DNA of 64,000 bases from Flavobacterium selenitireducens (GCF_014748335.1 NZ_JAAVIY010000002.1:1-64000); one strand, 5' to 3'. Shown: positions 34,993 through 44,110, counted from the first letter of the stretch. The notes: generated from the letters alone by a model not told the origin. Numbers and translations: made by a program.

Positions 34993-36459
34993 ATGTTCAG
35001 ACTGTTTTTAATGTTGGAATGGAAAGCGTTCCTGCGCGCCTCGTCTTTCGGGGCCAACCTTGCCATCAAGATAATTTTAGGAATTGTCGCAACGGTTTAC
35101 GCGTTTCTTTTCCTGATGATGGGATTCGCGATTTATCCGATCCTTGAGGACAATGGTTTGGATCCTTTGGAAACCGTCAACAAATACTTGTTTTTTTATT
35201 TTGTTTTCGACCTCGCAATTCGCTTTTTCATGCAGAAGTTGCCTACGATGAACATCAAGCCGCTGCTCATTCTCCCAATCAAACGCAACACTGTCGTTCA
35301 TTTTGCAATGGGAAAAAGCGCCATTTCGTTCTTTAACGCCATCCACCTTTTTTGGCTGTTGCCGTTTACCGTGGCCATGCTCGTCAACGGACATCCCGCC
35401 ATGAACGTGCTTGGTTGGCATTTCGCGATAGTGGCGTTGTTGCTTGCCGATAACTTCATTAATTTGCTGATCAACAACAAGGATGCGATTTTCTATCCCG
35501 TTGTGATCCTGGTATTGGGCGCCGCAATCGGTTGGTATTACGATTGGTTCGACGTGACGCTGTACACCGGGCGGGCATTCGCGATGTTCTACGAAATTCC
35601 AGTTACCGCATTGGTCGCCATCGGATTTTTGGCGGTCCTATATTGGTTTACCTTTACCTATTACCTCGAACGGCTGCATCTCGATACCGGCTTGGCCAAA
35701 CGTTCGGACATTGCCAAAACCGAAAATTATACTTGGCTCGACCGGTTCGGGGAATTGGGCGTGTTTCTCAAGAACGACATCCGGCTGCTCCGTCGAAACA
35801 AGCGTTCGCGCACCACCGTATTTATGAGTGTGCTATTTGTATTTTACGGATTGCTGTTTTTTACAGGTGCGATCGATTCGTATGATTCTCCCGGCTGGCA
35901 AGTCTTCGCAGGGATTTTCGTCACCGGAGGTTTCCTGTTCACTTTCGGGCAATTCGTCCCGAGTTGGGATAGCGCCTACTATCCGTTGATGATGAGCCAA
36001 AACATCAAATACAAGGATTATCTCGCCTCAAAATGGTGGCTTATGGTAATTGCGACGGTGATTTCTACGATCATGGCTTCGTTTTATGCGATTTTCGGAT
36101 GGCACATCTACCTGCTCATCGTCGTAGGTGCGATTTACAACATCGGAATCAACTCGTCCCTCGTGCTGCTTGGCGGAGCTTTCGTGAAAACGCCAATCGA
36201 CCTCACCACGAGCAAACAGGCATTTGGCGACAAACAGGCGTTCAATGTCCGGACGTTGCTCGTGACCATCCCGAAGCTCCTCGGACCCATCCTGCTCTAC
36301 GTGCTTGGAAAATTGCACAGTGAAGAACTCGGTTTGGCACTTGTGGCCGGGGCCGGATTGCTCGGCTTTTTGTTTCGGAATAAGATATTCGGAATCATCG
36401 AAGGCATTTACCGATCGGAAAAATACAAAACGATAGAAGCTTATAAACAGAAGAGTTGA
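34993..36459 (+). CDS. ABC transporter permease, DUF5687 family
   Basis: 488 residues with about twelve hydrophobic spans. The N-terminus MFRLFLMLEWKAFLRASSFG and the segment MNIKPLLILPIKRNTVVHFAMGKSA match DUF5687, a Bacteroidota family of ABC-2-like permeases. The ATP-binding subunit is encoded 159 bases downstream (36619), with a repeat-bearing spacer between. Together they would form an inner-membrane exporter; the cargo is unknown. A weak -7-like TATTTTTA lies about 20 bases upstream. Confidence 0.85.
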   Translation: MFRLFLMLEWKAFLRASSFGANLAIKIILGIVATVYAFLFLMMGFAIYPILEDNGLDPLETVNKYLFFYFVFDLAIRFFMQKLPTMNIKPLLILPIKRNTVVHFAMGKSAISFFNAIHLFWLLPFTVAMLVNGHPAMNVLGWHFAIVALLLADNFINLLINNKDAIFYPVVILVLGAAIGWYYDWFDVTLYTGRAFAMFYEIPVTALVAIGFLAVLYWFTFTYYLERLHLDTGLAKRSDIAKTENYTWLDRFGELGVFLKNDIRLLRRNKRSRTTVFMSVLFVFYGLLFFTGAIDSYDSPGWQVFAGIFVTGGFLFTFGQFVPSWDSAYYPLMMSQNIKYKDYLASKWWLMVIATVISTIMASFYAIFGWHIYLLIVVGAIYNIGINSSLVLLGGAFVKTPIDLTTSKQAFGDKQAFNVRTLLVTIPKLLGPILLYVLGKLHSEELGLALVAGAGLLGFLFRNKIFGIIEGIYRSEKYKTIEAYKQKS

Positions 36460-36500
36460 AGTTGAAAGTTTAGTTTAAGGTTTAAAGTTTAAAGTTGCGG
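36460..36500 (+). repeat. Low-complexity GTTTAAA-type repeat
   Basis: Short iterations of GTTTAAAG/GTTGAAAG follow directly after the permease stop codon. Such AT-rich iterations seem to mark intergenic ends in this genome (compare 45691-45743). No function apparent. Confidence 0.4.
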
Positions 36501-36554
36501 TTTATCCAGAGGCAACAAGATATTCACCTGAAAGCACGATTCTCAAATAAACAC

Positions 36555-36600
36555 CCGGGGCGCAGCCGAACACTATGGGCGCAGCGGAATAAAATCAACG
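36555..36600 (+). repeat. Dispersed intergenic repeat, copy B
   Basis: Contains GGGGCGCAGCCGAACACTAT followed by GGGCGCAGCGGAATAAAATC. It aligns with copies at 31992-32064 and 37357-37400. Non-coding; lies between permease and ATPase genes of one transporter. Confidence 0.55.
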
Positions 36601-36618
36601 ATTTAATACAAATCAACA

Positions 36619-37317
36619 ATGATATCAGTCTCCAATCTCACAAAAAAATACGCCAACGGCATTACCGTACTCAATATTCCAAATCTCGACATTGCGCCGG
36701 GCGAAAGCTTTGGACTCGTCGGGAATAACGGAGCCGGGAAAACCACTTTTTTCAGCCTGCTTCTCGATCTTATCGAACCTTCGAGCGGAAAAGTGCTCAA
36801 CAAAAACGTCCAGGTCAATACAAGCGAAGCCTGGAAACCGTTTACGGCGGCCTTTCTCGATGAGAGTTTCCTTATCGGATACCTGACGGCCGAAGAATAT
36901 TTTTACTTTATCGGCGATTTGCGTGGACAGAAAAAATCTGACGTGGATGCCTTGCTGGCCAAACATGAAGAATTCTTTAACGGAGAGATCCTCAACAGCA
37001 AGAAATACCTGCGCGACCTCTCGAAAGGGAATATGAAAAAAGTGGGTATCATCGCAACCCTTATCGGAAATCCCGAAGTCGTGATCCTCGACGAACCGTT
37101 CGCCAATCTCGACCCGACGACCGTGAACCGCCTCAAGAAAATCATCCGCGAGCTCGCCGACGATCCAAGAGTCACAATCCTGGTTTCGAGTCACGATTTG
37201 GCACACACGGTTGAAGTTTGCGACCGCATCGTGGCGTTGTCAAAGGGTGAAATCGTAAAAGACATTCAAACCTCTCCTGAAACGCTTAGGGAACTGGAAA
37301 CATTTTTCGCGGTTTAA
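36619..37317 (+). CDS. ABC transporter ATP-binding protein
   Basis: 232 residues, a single nucleotide-binding domain. Walker A GNNGAGKTT at about 35-43, signature region LRDLSKGNMKKVGIIATL (LSKGN in place of LSGGQ, which is not unusual in ABC-2 ATPases), Walker B VVILDEPFANLDP, and the switch His in LVSSHDLAH. It pairs with the DUF5687 permease upstream to power export. The downstream spacer holds another copy of the dispersed repeat and no clear terminator. Confidence 0.92.
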   Translation: MISVSNLTKKYANGITVLNIPNLDIAPGESFGLVGNNGAGKTTFFSLLLDLIEPSSGKVLNKNVQVNTSEAWKPFTAAFLDESFLIGYLTAEEYFYFIGDLRGQKKSDVDALLAKHEEFFNGEILNSKKYLRDLSKGNMKKVGIIATLIGNPEVVILDEPFANLDPTTVNRLKKIIRELADDPRVTILVSSHDLAHTVEVCDRIVALSKGEIVKDIQTSPETLRELETFFAV

Positions 37318-37356
37318 ATGAATAAGAACCTTTGTCTTATATGCGAATCACCAGTT

Positions 37357-37400
37357 GAGGCGTATCCGAACAGTAAGGATCGCGGCGAATAAAATAAACA
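37357..37400 (+). repeat. Dispersed intergenic repeat, copy C
   Basis: Contains GAGGCGTATCCGAACAGTAA then GATCGCGGCGAATAAAATAA, aligning with copy B over about 40 bases. Located between the ABC ATPase and sprE. Confidence 0.55.
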
Positions 37401-37472
37401 CGTCAACAAATAAACAATCCAATTAAAACTTTATTTTTACCCGTTTATACTAAAATCCCCATTCGGCAGTTT

Positions 37473-40436
37473 ATGCATAAAACGGTGACCGTCTTGAAAA
37501 CCAATATATTCCGAATCCTTGCGATTGTCGGCATTATCGCTTTGGTAGTGGCTTGCTCGACAAAGCGCGATACTTTTTTGGCGCGTAATTCCCACGCGTT
37601 GAGCACCAAATACAATATTTTATACAACGGCGATCTCGCACTTGAGGCGGGCATGAACGATTTGCGGACGTTGTATGGCGATAATTTCTGGGAAGTGCTT
37701 CCCGTGGAGCGCATGCAACCCGATCCTGTCCAACCTACTATTGGCGGCCAACCTACGGGTCCAAAAGACGAACAAAAAAACCCGAATTTCCAGCGCGCCG
37801 AGGAAAAAGCCACGAAAGCCATCCAGAAACACTCGATGAACATCGGAGGCACCGAAGTCAATTACCAAATAGACGAAGCGCACCTTTTACTGGGCAAGGC
37901 ACGTTATTACGACAAGCGTTACGTCCCGGCTCTCGAGGCGTTCAACTACATTTTGTACAAGTATCCCAAAAGCAGCCGTATTTACGAAGCCAAGGTGTGG
38001 CGGGAGAAAACCAATATGCGTCTTGAAAACGACGGCCTTGCGATCACAAACCTGAGCAAATTGCTAGGGGACGAAAAGGTCAAGCTCAACAAGCAGGTGT
38101 ATGCCGACGCAAACGCTACCTTGGCTCAGGCGTTCATCAACACCCAACAAAAAGACAGTGCGATCGGTCGTTTGGTTATCGCGATAAAGAATACAAAATA
38201 CGACGAGGAAAAGGCGCGTTACCGCTTCATTATCGGACAGTTGTACGAAGACCTAGGCAAAGGCGACACCGCGTTTGATTATTATCAGGAAGTGATCGAT
38301 ATGAAACGCAAGTCGCCGCGCACGTATACGATTCAGGCCATTGGTCGCCAATCGGCCCAGTTCGACTATAAGAACGGTGATACACTGGCTTTTGTGGAGA
38401 ATTACAAGGACTTGTTCACGGATAGGGAAAACCGTCCGTATCTCGACGTGCTCAACCATCAATATGCGTTGTTTTACGACAAGCGGGACAAGCCAAATGA
38501 AGCGCTCAAATATTATAACAAATCGCTCGACGCACAACCGAAGGACACCTATCTGAACGCGTCGAATTACCGAAACATGGCCGAGATTTACTTCAATCAG
38601 GCCAAATACGTCACCGCTGGTTTTTATTACGACAGTACGCTTGTGCACTTGCAGCCTCGGACGCGCGAATACCGCCTCGTCGAGAAAAAGCGCATGAACC
38701 TCGAAGATGTCATCAAATACGAAGGGATCGCCCAGGTCAACGACAGTATCATCAGCGTTTATTCGATGCCGAAAGAAGGTCAGGTCGCGTATTACCAAGC
38801 TTATATCGAAAAACTCAAGAGAGCGGACGAGGCCAAAAAGATCGCCGCCGAGAAAGAGCGCGAAAAAGCAGAAGCATTGGCTCAGGCGAGTTCCGGCGAT
38901 GTCGCGTCTGCGGAAGTTGCGTCTAAATCGTCGCGCAATAGCACGTCTGTTCCAGACCGTTCCGATCGTCTCGATGCCGACGTCGCGCCAACCAAGCCGG
39001 GAAAACCAGTCAAGCCAGGTGATTTTTATTTCTACAACCAGACGACAGTCGCTTTCGGAAGATCGGAGTTTCGCAAGAATTGGGGCAACAGGCCTTACCA
39101 GGAAAACTGGCGTTTCTCCAAACCGAGCCCGTCCGAGGCCGGTCGTAAAGACGAATCTGAAATGACCGAAGCGGAAATCCAGGCGTTGAAATTGGCCGAA
39201 GCCCAGGCCGAAGCGCGTTATACTCCGGATTTTTACATCAGCCAGCTTCCGACCTCAAAAGTGGTCATCGACAGTTTGGCCAAGGAACGAAATTTTGCGT
39301 ATTATCAATTAGGCGTGATCTACAAGGAAAAGTTCAAGGAGTACCAACGCGCCGCAGACAAGCTCGAAACGCTGTTGGGCAATAACCCTGAAGAGCGCCT
39401 TATTCTTCCGGCTCAATACAACCTTTACAAGATTTACGAGATCATCGACAAACAAAAGGCGGCGGTTGTCAAACAGGACATCATCAGCCAATATCCGGAA
39501 TCGCGTTACGCCCAGATTTTGAGCAATTCCCAAATGTCCGAAGAAGCCGCGCTTTCGCCACAGGTTGCCTTCAACAGGCTCTACAAGCAGTATGAGGAAG
39601 GCGATTATCGCGAATTGGTGACCAAACTCGACGATGCCATCGAACAATACACGGGAGAAGATCTGCTTCCGAAATTCGAAATGCTCAAAGCCCGCAATGC
39701 CGGTAAGCTCAAAGGTGTTGAAGAATATAAAAAAGCATTGAATTACGTGGCCTTGACCTATCCGAACCAAGCCGAAGGAAAGGAAGCCGAATTGCTTTTG
39801 GGACGTGACATAGTGCTCATGGAGAATCTTCAATTCAACGAAAACCCGCCGCGTAGCTGGAAAATTCTGTATCGCGCGGCTTATCCGGAAGCCAAGAATG
39901 TCAAAACGCTTCAGGAGAAACTCAAGAAGTTCATTTCCGAAAGGACCGCCGACCAGCTTTCGCAATCGCTAGACATTTACACCGTCGATATGGATTTTGT
40001 CGTGGTTCACGGCATCCGCAGCCAGGAAGGCGCACAGGGAATCGCATCGGTATTGAAAGAATTCAAGGAATACAAAATTCCGGACACGCCAATTATTATT
40101 TCCAGCGACAATTACGGCGTGGTCCAAATCAAGAAAAATCTCGAAGAATATTTAGCCGATCCCGACAAACCTGCCGAAAAGAAAGCCGCTCCGGTACTTA
40201 AGCAACCTGTCCAGGAAAAATCGAACCAGACGCCGCGTGGTGCGAGGATCCCGAAACAAAAAGCCGCCCAGTCCCAAACCCAGGGAACGCAGCCGCCTGC
40301 CATCGGGCGACCGCCACAGGATTCGGACGACCCGAGATCGAACAACATGCCGCCGGGAATGCAGGGCAACAGTCCTAAAATGAACCAGAGCATACAAAAT
40401 CAGCAGCAACAACAGCAACCTCCATCGCGAAAATAA
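37473..40436 (+). CDS. sprE: T9SS/gliding-motility TPR lipoprotein SprE (PorW)
   Basis: 987 residues. Lipoprotein signal with lipobox ALVVAC (Cys28), then many tetratricopeptide-like helices (for example ALEAFNYILYKYPKSSRIYEA), an Ala/Glu/Lys-rich linker near 450-500, more TPRs, and a Pro/Gln-rich low-complexity tail ending in poly-Gln. In F. johnsoniae SprE is needed for type IX secretion and gliding; PorW is the Porphyromonas counterpart. It is an envelope protein, thought to link the outer and inner parts of the secretion machine. The next four genes (bactofilin, AtpZ-like, DUF6168) overlap head to tail with it, leading into the atp operon. It would be needed to export the CotH proteins at 1-7268. 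Confidence 0.88.
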   Translation: MHKTVTVLKTNIFRILAIVGIIALVVACSTKRDTFLARNSHALSTKYNILYNGDLALEAGMNDLRTLYGDNFWEVLPVERMQPDPVQPTIGGQPTGPKDEQKNPNFQRAEEKATKAIQKHSMNIGGTEVNYQIDEAHLLLGKARYYDKRYVPALEAFNYILYKYPKSSRIYEAKVWREKTNMRLENDGLAITNLSKLLGDEKVKLNKQVYADANATLAQAFINTQQKDSAIGRLVIAIKNTKYDEEKARYRFIIGQLYEDLGKGDTAFDYYQEVIDMKRKSPRTYTIQAIGRQSAQFDYKNGDTLAFVENYKDLFTDRENRPYLDVLNHQYALFYDKRDKPNEALKYYNKSLDAQPKDTYLNASNYRNMAEIYFNQAKYVTAGFYYDSTLVHLQPRTREYRLVEKKRMNLEDVIKYEGIAQVNDSIISVYSMPKEGQVAYYQAYIEKLKRADEAKKIAAEKEREKAEALAQASSGDVASAEVASKSSRNSTSVPDRSDRLDADVAPTKPGKPVKPGDFYFYNQTTVAFGRSEFRKNWGNRPYQENWRFSKPSPSEAGRKDESEMTEAEIQALKLAEAQAEARYTPDFYISQLPTSKVVIDSLAKERNFAYYQLGVIYKEKFKEYQRAADKLETLLGNNPEERLILPAQYNLYKIYEIIDKQKAAVVKQDIISQYPESRYAQILSNSQMSEEAALSPQVAFNRLYKQYEEGDYRELVTKLDDAIEQYTGEDLLPKFEMLKARNAGKLKGVEEYKKALNYVALTYPNQAEGKEAELLLGRDIVLMENLQFNENPPRSWKILYRAAYPEAKNVKTLQEKLKKFISERTADQLSQSLDIYTVDMDFVVVHGIRSQEGAQGIASVLKEFKEYKIPDTPIIISSDNYGVVQIKKNLEEYLADPDKPAEKKAAPVLKQPVQEKSNQTPRGARIPKQKAAQSQTQGTQPPAIGRPPQDSDDPRSNNMPPGMQGNSPKMNQSIQNQQQQQQPPSRK

Positions 40437-40843
40437 TGTTTGACAAAAGCCCGAAATCCTATACCGACCTTTTGGGAAAAACCAACAGGATCGTCGAAGG
40501 AACGGCGATAAAAGGCGACATCATTTCCCAAGCCGATTTTCGTCTCGACGGCAATCTCATTGGCAACCTGCAATGCAACGGCAAGATAGTGATAGGCCCG
40601 GCGGGAGCGGTACAGGGTGACATCGTTTGCAAAAATGCCGATATCGAAGGGCGATTCGAAGGGAAAATCCAGGTCGCGGAAATGCTCAACGTAAAGTCTA
40701 AAGCCAGCATCAATGGCCATGTCGTCTGCGCGAAACTTTCGGTAGAACCGGGAGCGGCATTCAGCGCTTCGTGCGAGATGAGGCAACAACCCAAAAATCT
40801 ACCTGTTTATGAGCGACCGGAATCCGAAAAAAAAGAGCAATAA
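40436..40843 (+). CDS. Bactofilin (polymer-forming cytoskeletal protein)
   Basis: 135 residues. A central right-handed beta-helix with regularly spaced Gly/Ile/Val (IKGDIISQADFRLDGNLIGN, GPAGAVQGDIVCKNADIEG) and short flexible ends: the bactofilin pattern. These proteins self-assemble into filaments that scaffold envelope enzymes at the inner face of the membrane. Its ATG overlaps the sprE stop by one base, and its 3' end overlaps the AtpZ-like gene by 35 bases, so expression is tied to both. A scaffold role for SprE or the ATP synthase is only suggested by position. Confidence 0.9.
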   Translation: MFDKSPKSYTDLLGKTNRIVEGTAIKGDIISQADFRLDGNLIGNLQCNGKIVIGPAGAVQGDIVCKNADIEGRFEGKIQVAEMLNVKSKASINGHVVCAKLSVEPGAAFSASCEMRQQPKNLPVYERPESEKKEQ

Positions 40844-41042
40844 ATGGCTCGCGCTGATCAACATCCCGATACAGATGGGCGTGATCGTTTTCGCGTTCGC
40901 ATATGCCGGTAAGTGGCTGGACGAAAAGTATCCGAACGAAAATAATATTTACGTCAAGATCTTGGTTGTATTGGGCGTAGGAATTGCGATCTACAATGTA
41001 AACCGACAGGTCCAGGAAATCAACAAAACGGATGACAAATAA
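40809..41042 (+). CDS. AtpZ/AtpI-family membrane protein
   Basis: 77 residues with two hydrophobic spans (PIQMGVIVFAFAYAGKWL and YVKILVVLGVGIAIYNV) separated by a short acidic loop, the fold of AtpZ/AtpI proteins encoded before ATP synthase operons. They are reported to aid c-ring assembly or Mg/Ca uptake. The start ATG lies within the bactofilin gene (35-base overlap), and the end overlaps DUF6168 by 11 bases. Inner membrane. Confidence 0.85.
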   Translation: MSDRNPKKKSNKWLALINIPIQMGVIVFAFAYAGKWLDEKYPNENNIYVKILVVLGVGIAIYNVNRQVQEINKTDDK

Positions 41043-41418
41043 CACCAAACGGTGGCGTCCGCTTATCGAAATCTTCGTCATTTCGTGTCTCGCCGCCTTG
41101 CTTCACTTTTTGATCCTCAAACTTTTTTCGATCGATACGACCGCGTTTGTTTATGGCCTGGTTGAGTTGTACGTCTATTTTTTGGCGGCGTCGCTTGCGA
41201 TAGTGACCGCGCTTGTTGTCATCGAAAAGCGCAACAAAGACCAGGTCGGATATACGTTTTTGATCCTGACATCGGTGAAGATGGTGGGCGCCTATTTGTT
41301 GTTGCGACCGGTTCTCGAACAGGGAATAAAAGCCGAAAAAATCAATTTCTTCGTGGTTTTCGCTTTGTTTTTGGCATTTGAAACAATCGTTTCCGGCAGG
41401 ATGCTGAATCGGGAATGA
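41032..41418 (+). CDS. DUF6168 membrane protein
   Basis: 128 residues with four predicted membrane spans. Matches what I know as DUF6168, a flavobacterial protein found directly upstream of atpB. Four spans and position resemble the AtpI/UncI accessory proteins, so it may be the partner of the two-span AtpZ-like protein (inference). It overlaps the preceding gene by 11 bases. A new promoter for atpB begins 120 bases after its stop. Confidence 0.75.
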   Translation: MTNNTKRWRPLIEIFVISCLAALLHFLILKLFSIDTTAFVYGLVELYVYFLAASLAIVTALVVIEKRNKDQVGYTFLILTSVKMVGAYLLLRPVLEQGIKAEKINFFVVFALFLAFETIVSGRMLNRE

Positions 41419-41537
41419 CGATTTGGAACGCGAACGGCTCCTGTTTCCGAAGTGTCTTTTTGAAAACGTTTTCGCAAGAATATGCAAATTCCGTAAAATT
41501 TAGCCTTTTACGCACTTTTTCTTTCCGATTTTAAATG

Positions 41538-41545
41538 TACCTTTG
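41538..41545 (+). promoter_or_regulatory. -7 box TACCTTTG of the atp operon
   Basis: Perfect TAnnTTTG in the AT-rich gap, 38 bases before the atpB ATG at 41584. No exact TTG at the usual spacing (T-rich tract instead). Shows that atpBEFHAG can be transcribed apart from the upstream sprE group. Confidence 0.55.
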
Positions 41546-41583
41546 CGCCAAATTTAAAAACAGCTTTTAAGCTTATTTATATT

Positions 41584-42741
41584 ATGGTGCTTTCACGTAA
41601 ATCGCTCACAATCATTGCAAGTTTGTTCATTTCTGCTCTTTCGTTTGCCGGAATCGCCCAGCACGAAGAGCACGCCGCTTCATCTCCAACCCAGGAGGCT
41701 CACGCGGAGGCTGCTCACAGCGACAGTCATGACACTCATGCCGAACCTACTGACGTCCGAGGTAAGATCAAGGCCCACATCAACCACCACGTTTTGGATT
41801 CCCACGACTTTACTTTGTTTTCAGATGAGGAAACAGGGATGCATTTCGGGTTTCCGCTTCCTGTGATTTTGGTCGATGAAGGTTTTCATGTTTTCTCGTC
41901 TTCGAAGTTTCACCACGGTAAGGAAGTGGCCGAATCAAACGGAAAATATTACGCGATCAATCACCACGACGGTAAGATTTATCGTACAGACGCACAAGGC
42001 ACGATCACAAACGATGCGAAAGGCCATCCGACGAACGTTCACCCACTTGACCTTTCGATTACCAAAAGCGTATTGACCATACTTTTCACGGCGCTTTTGA
42101 TGTTCTGGATTTTTACCAGCCTTGCCAAATCGTATGCTAAGAACAATGGCATCGCTACGGGAATCGGTCGTTTTTTCGAGCCACTTGTCGTTTTCATCCG
42201 CGATGAGATTGCCATTCCTAACATCGGACAGAAATACCACAGGAAATACATGGGCTATTTGCTCACGATTTTCTTCTTTATCCTTTTCCTAAACCTTTTC
42301 GGGTTGACGCCACTGGGAATCAACGTTACGGGCAACATCGCGATCACGTTCGCTTTGGCCATCCTGACGTTCCTGATCACGACGTTTACCGCTAAAAAAG
42401 ATTATTGGATGCACATGTTCTGGATGCCGGGCGTCCCGAAACCGATGCGTATCATCTTGGCGCCGATCGAATTGTTGGGCGCTTTCATCAAGCCGTTCTC
42501 GTTGATGATCCGTCTGTATGCGAACATTTTCGCAGGACACATCGTTTTGATGAGTATCATCGGATTGATTTTCATATTCAAGAGCTGGATAGGAAGCTCG
42601 CTTTCTTTCGGATTGGCTTTCGTGCTTTCGATCCTTGAGATCTTGGTGGCATTCCTCCAGGCTTATATTTTCACGATGCTTTCGGCCTTGTACTTCGGTT
42701 CGGCGGTTGAGGAGCATCACCACGACGAGGCACATCATTAA
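41584..42741 (+). CDS. atpB: ATP synthase F0 subunit a
   Basis: 385 residues, longer than the E. coli protein (271) because of an N-terminal extension. That extension holds a signal-like hydrophobic stretch and a His/Glu/Ala-rich segment (HEEHAASSPTQEAHAEAAHS), then a beta-rich periplasmic part. The core has five to six spans with the essential Arg in FSLMIRLYANIFAGH. The C-terminus is again His-rich (EEHHHDEAHH). Subunit a forms the two proton half-channels. First gene of the atp operon, with its own -7 box. Confidence 0.96.
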   Translation: MVLSRKSLTIIASLFISALSFAGIAQHEEHAASSPTQEAHAEAAHSDSHDTHAEPTDVRGKIKAHINHHVLDSHDFTLFSDEETGMHFGFPLPVILVDEGFHVFSSSKFHHGKEVAESNGKYYAINHHDGKIYRTDAQGTITNDAKGHPTNVHPLDLSITKSVLTILFTALLMFWIFTSLAKSYAKNNGIATGIGRFFEPLVVFIRDEIAIPNIGQKYHRKYMGYLLTIFFFILFLNLFGLTPLGINVTGNIAITFALAILTFLITTFTAKKDYWMHMFWMPGVPKPMRIILAPIELLGAFIKPFSLMIRLYANIFAGHIVLMSIIGLIFIFKSWIGSSLSFGLAFVLSILEILVAFLQAYIFTMLSALYFGSAVEEHHHDEAHH

Positions 42742-42775
42742 TTAGAAATACTGTTTAATCTTAAATATATTTATC

Positions 42776-42967
42776 ATGCAAATTCCAACTATTGTAGGTG
42801 CTGGTCTTATCGTAATCGGAGCCGGTCTTGGTATCGGTAAAATCGGTGGTTCAGCAATGGACGCGATTTCACGTCAACCTGAAGCTTCTGGAAAAATCCA
42901 GACAGCTATGTTGATCGCTGCCGCACTTATCGAAGGTATTGGTTTCGCCGCGCTTTTCGCTGCGTAA
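42776..42967 (+). CDS. atpE: ATP synthase F0 subunit c
   Basis: 63 residues: a very short two-helix hairpin. Helix 1 has the Gly-rich packing motif (GAGLGIGKIGG), the loop has R33-Q34-P35, and the ion-carrying carboxylate is E53 in ALIEGIGF. The Na+-type signature (Gln in helix 1 with Ser/Thr next to Glu) is absent, so proton coupling is expected. It is followed by a strong hairpin that may raise its expression relative to downstream subunits. Confidence 0.96.
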   Translation: MQIPTIVGAGLIVIGAGLGIGKIGGSAMDAISRQPEASGKIQTAMLIAAALIEGIGFAALFAA

Positions 42968-42977
42968 TGAAAACAGG

Positions 42978-43013
42978 AAGTCAGTTGCAACGGTTGGTTG
43001 TAACTGGCTTTTT
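42978..43013 (+). terminator. Intra-operon hairpin/attenuator between atpE and atpF
   Basis: A 14-bp stem (42978-42991 with 42997-43010, two G-U pairs, 5-base loop GGTTG) followed by a short T tract (to 43013). It lies 10 bases after the atpE stop and 39 bases before atpF. It has the form of an intrinsic terminator, but the operon continues, so partial termination or 3'-end protection of an atpBE mRNA is likely. Confidence 0.75.
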
Positions 43014-43051
43014 ATTCAAAGATTAAAATTTAAAACACATAGATTCCGAAC

Positions 43052-43552
43052 ATGGAAAAATTAGTCAATCAGTTTGAATTAGGTTTGTTCTTTTGGCAGA
43101 TGCTTATCTTCATCGGCCTTATCCTGTTGTTGCGCAAGTTCGCCTGGAAGCCGATCCTGGAGTCGGTGAACAACCGCGAGGAAGGAATCCGCAACGCATT
43201 GTCGTCTGCCGAAAAAGCCCGCGAGGAAATGGTCGCACTTCAGGCAAAGAACGAAGCTACGTTGCAGGAAGCCCGCATGGAGCGCGATGCGATGCTTAAA
43301 GAAGCGCGTGAGATCAAGGAAAAAATGATTGCGGACGCCAAAGCGGATGCATCTGCGGAAGGCGCCAAAATGATCGAGCAGGCAAAAGCTGCGATCAACA
43401 ACGAGAAGAACGCAGCCATGGCCGAAATCAAGGCGCAGGTTTCTTCACTTTCTCTGGAAATTGCCGAGAAATTGCTGAAAGAAGAGCTTTCGAACAAAGA
43501 ATCACAAATGAAATTGGTCGACAAAATGTTGGCCGACGCTAAACTGAACTAA
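43052..43552 (+). CDS. atpF: ATP synthase F0 subunit b
   Basis: 166 residues. One N-terminal membrane span (about 8-27, FWQMLIFIGLILLLRKF) then a long charged coiled coil, the peripheral stalk of the enzyme. The body is Ala/Lys/Glu-rich (EKMIADAKADASAEGAK), as typical. It connects subunit a to the delta subunit at the head. It lies 84 bases after atpE across the hairpin and one base before atpH. Confidence 0.95.
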   Translation: MEKLVNQFELGLFFWQMLIFIGLILLLRKFAWKPILESVNNREEGIRNALSSAEKAREEMVALQAKNEATLQEARMERDAMLKEAREIKEKMIADAKADASAEGAKMIEQAKAAINNEKNAAMAEIKAQVSSLSLEIAEKLLKEELSNKESQMKLVDKMLADAKLN

Positions 43553-43553
43553 T

Positions 43554-44081
43554 ATGTCTAGAGCTGCTATCCGTTACGCGAAAGCGATTTTAGATATGGC
43601 GCATTCACGCGGAGTCGCTTCTGAAGTGAACACCGACATGGCGCACATTGCCGAAAACCTCGACGCAAGCGCGGAACTCAAGAATTTCCTCGAAAGCCCG
43701 ATCATCAGCAATGAAGTGAAGGAAAAAGCGACGTTGGAAGTGTTCGCATCCGTAAACGGCATCACGCAAGGTTTGTTCCGACTTTTGAAAGACAACAAGC
43801 GTTTCGAGATTTTGGGAAGCATCGCCACCGAATACAGCCGCCTTTTCGAGGACATGAACGGAGTCGAAGTTGCCACGGTGACCACAGCCGTCGAACTTGA
43901 CAAAGAAATGGAAGGACGTGTGATGAGCAAGATCCTTGAATTCACGAACAAAAAGGTCGTGATTGAGAACGTGATAAATCCTGAGATCATCGGTGGTTTT
44001 ATCCTGCGCATCGGCGACAAGCAATACAATGCTTCGGTCTCCAACAGATTGAATGTATTGAAAAGAGAATTGAGTAATTAA
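43554..44081 (+). CDS. atpH: ATP synthase F1 subunit delta
   Basis: 175 residues. N-terminal six-helix domain beginning SRAAIRYAKAILDMA, and the C-terminal signature GGFILRIGDKQYNASVSNRL, which contains the conserved delta-family motif. It joins the peripheral stalk to the top of the alpha-beta hexamer in the cytoplasm. Gene is one base after atpF and 29 bases before atpA. Confidence 0.95.
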   Translation: MSRAAIRYAKAILDMAHSRGVASEVNTDMAHIAENLDASAELKNFLESPIISNEVKEKATLEVFASVNGITQGLFRLLKDNKRFEILGSIATEYSRLFEDMNGVEVATVTTAVELDKEMEGRVMSKILEFTNKKVVIENVINPEIIGGFILRIGDKQYNASVSNRLNVLKRELSN

Positions 44082-44110
44082 GAAAAATAGGTTTTACAAA
44101 CTAGTATATT

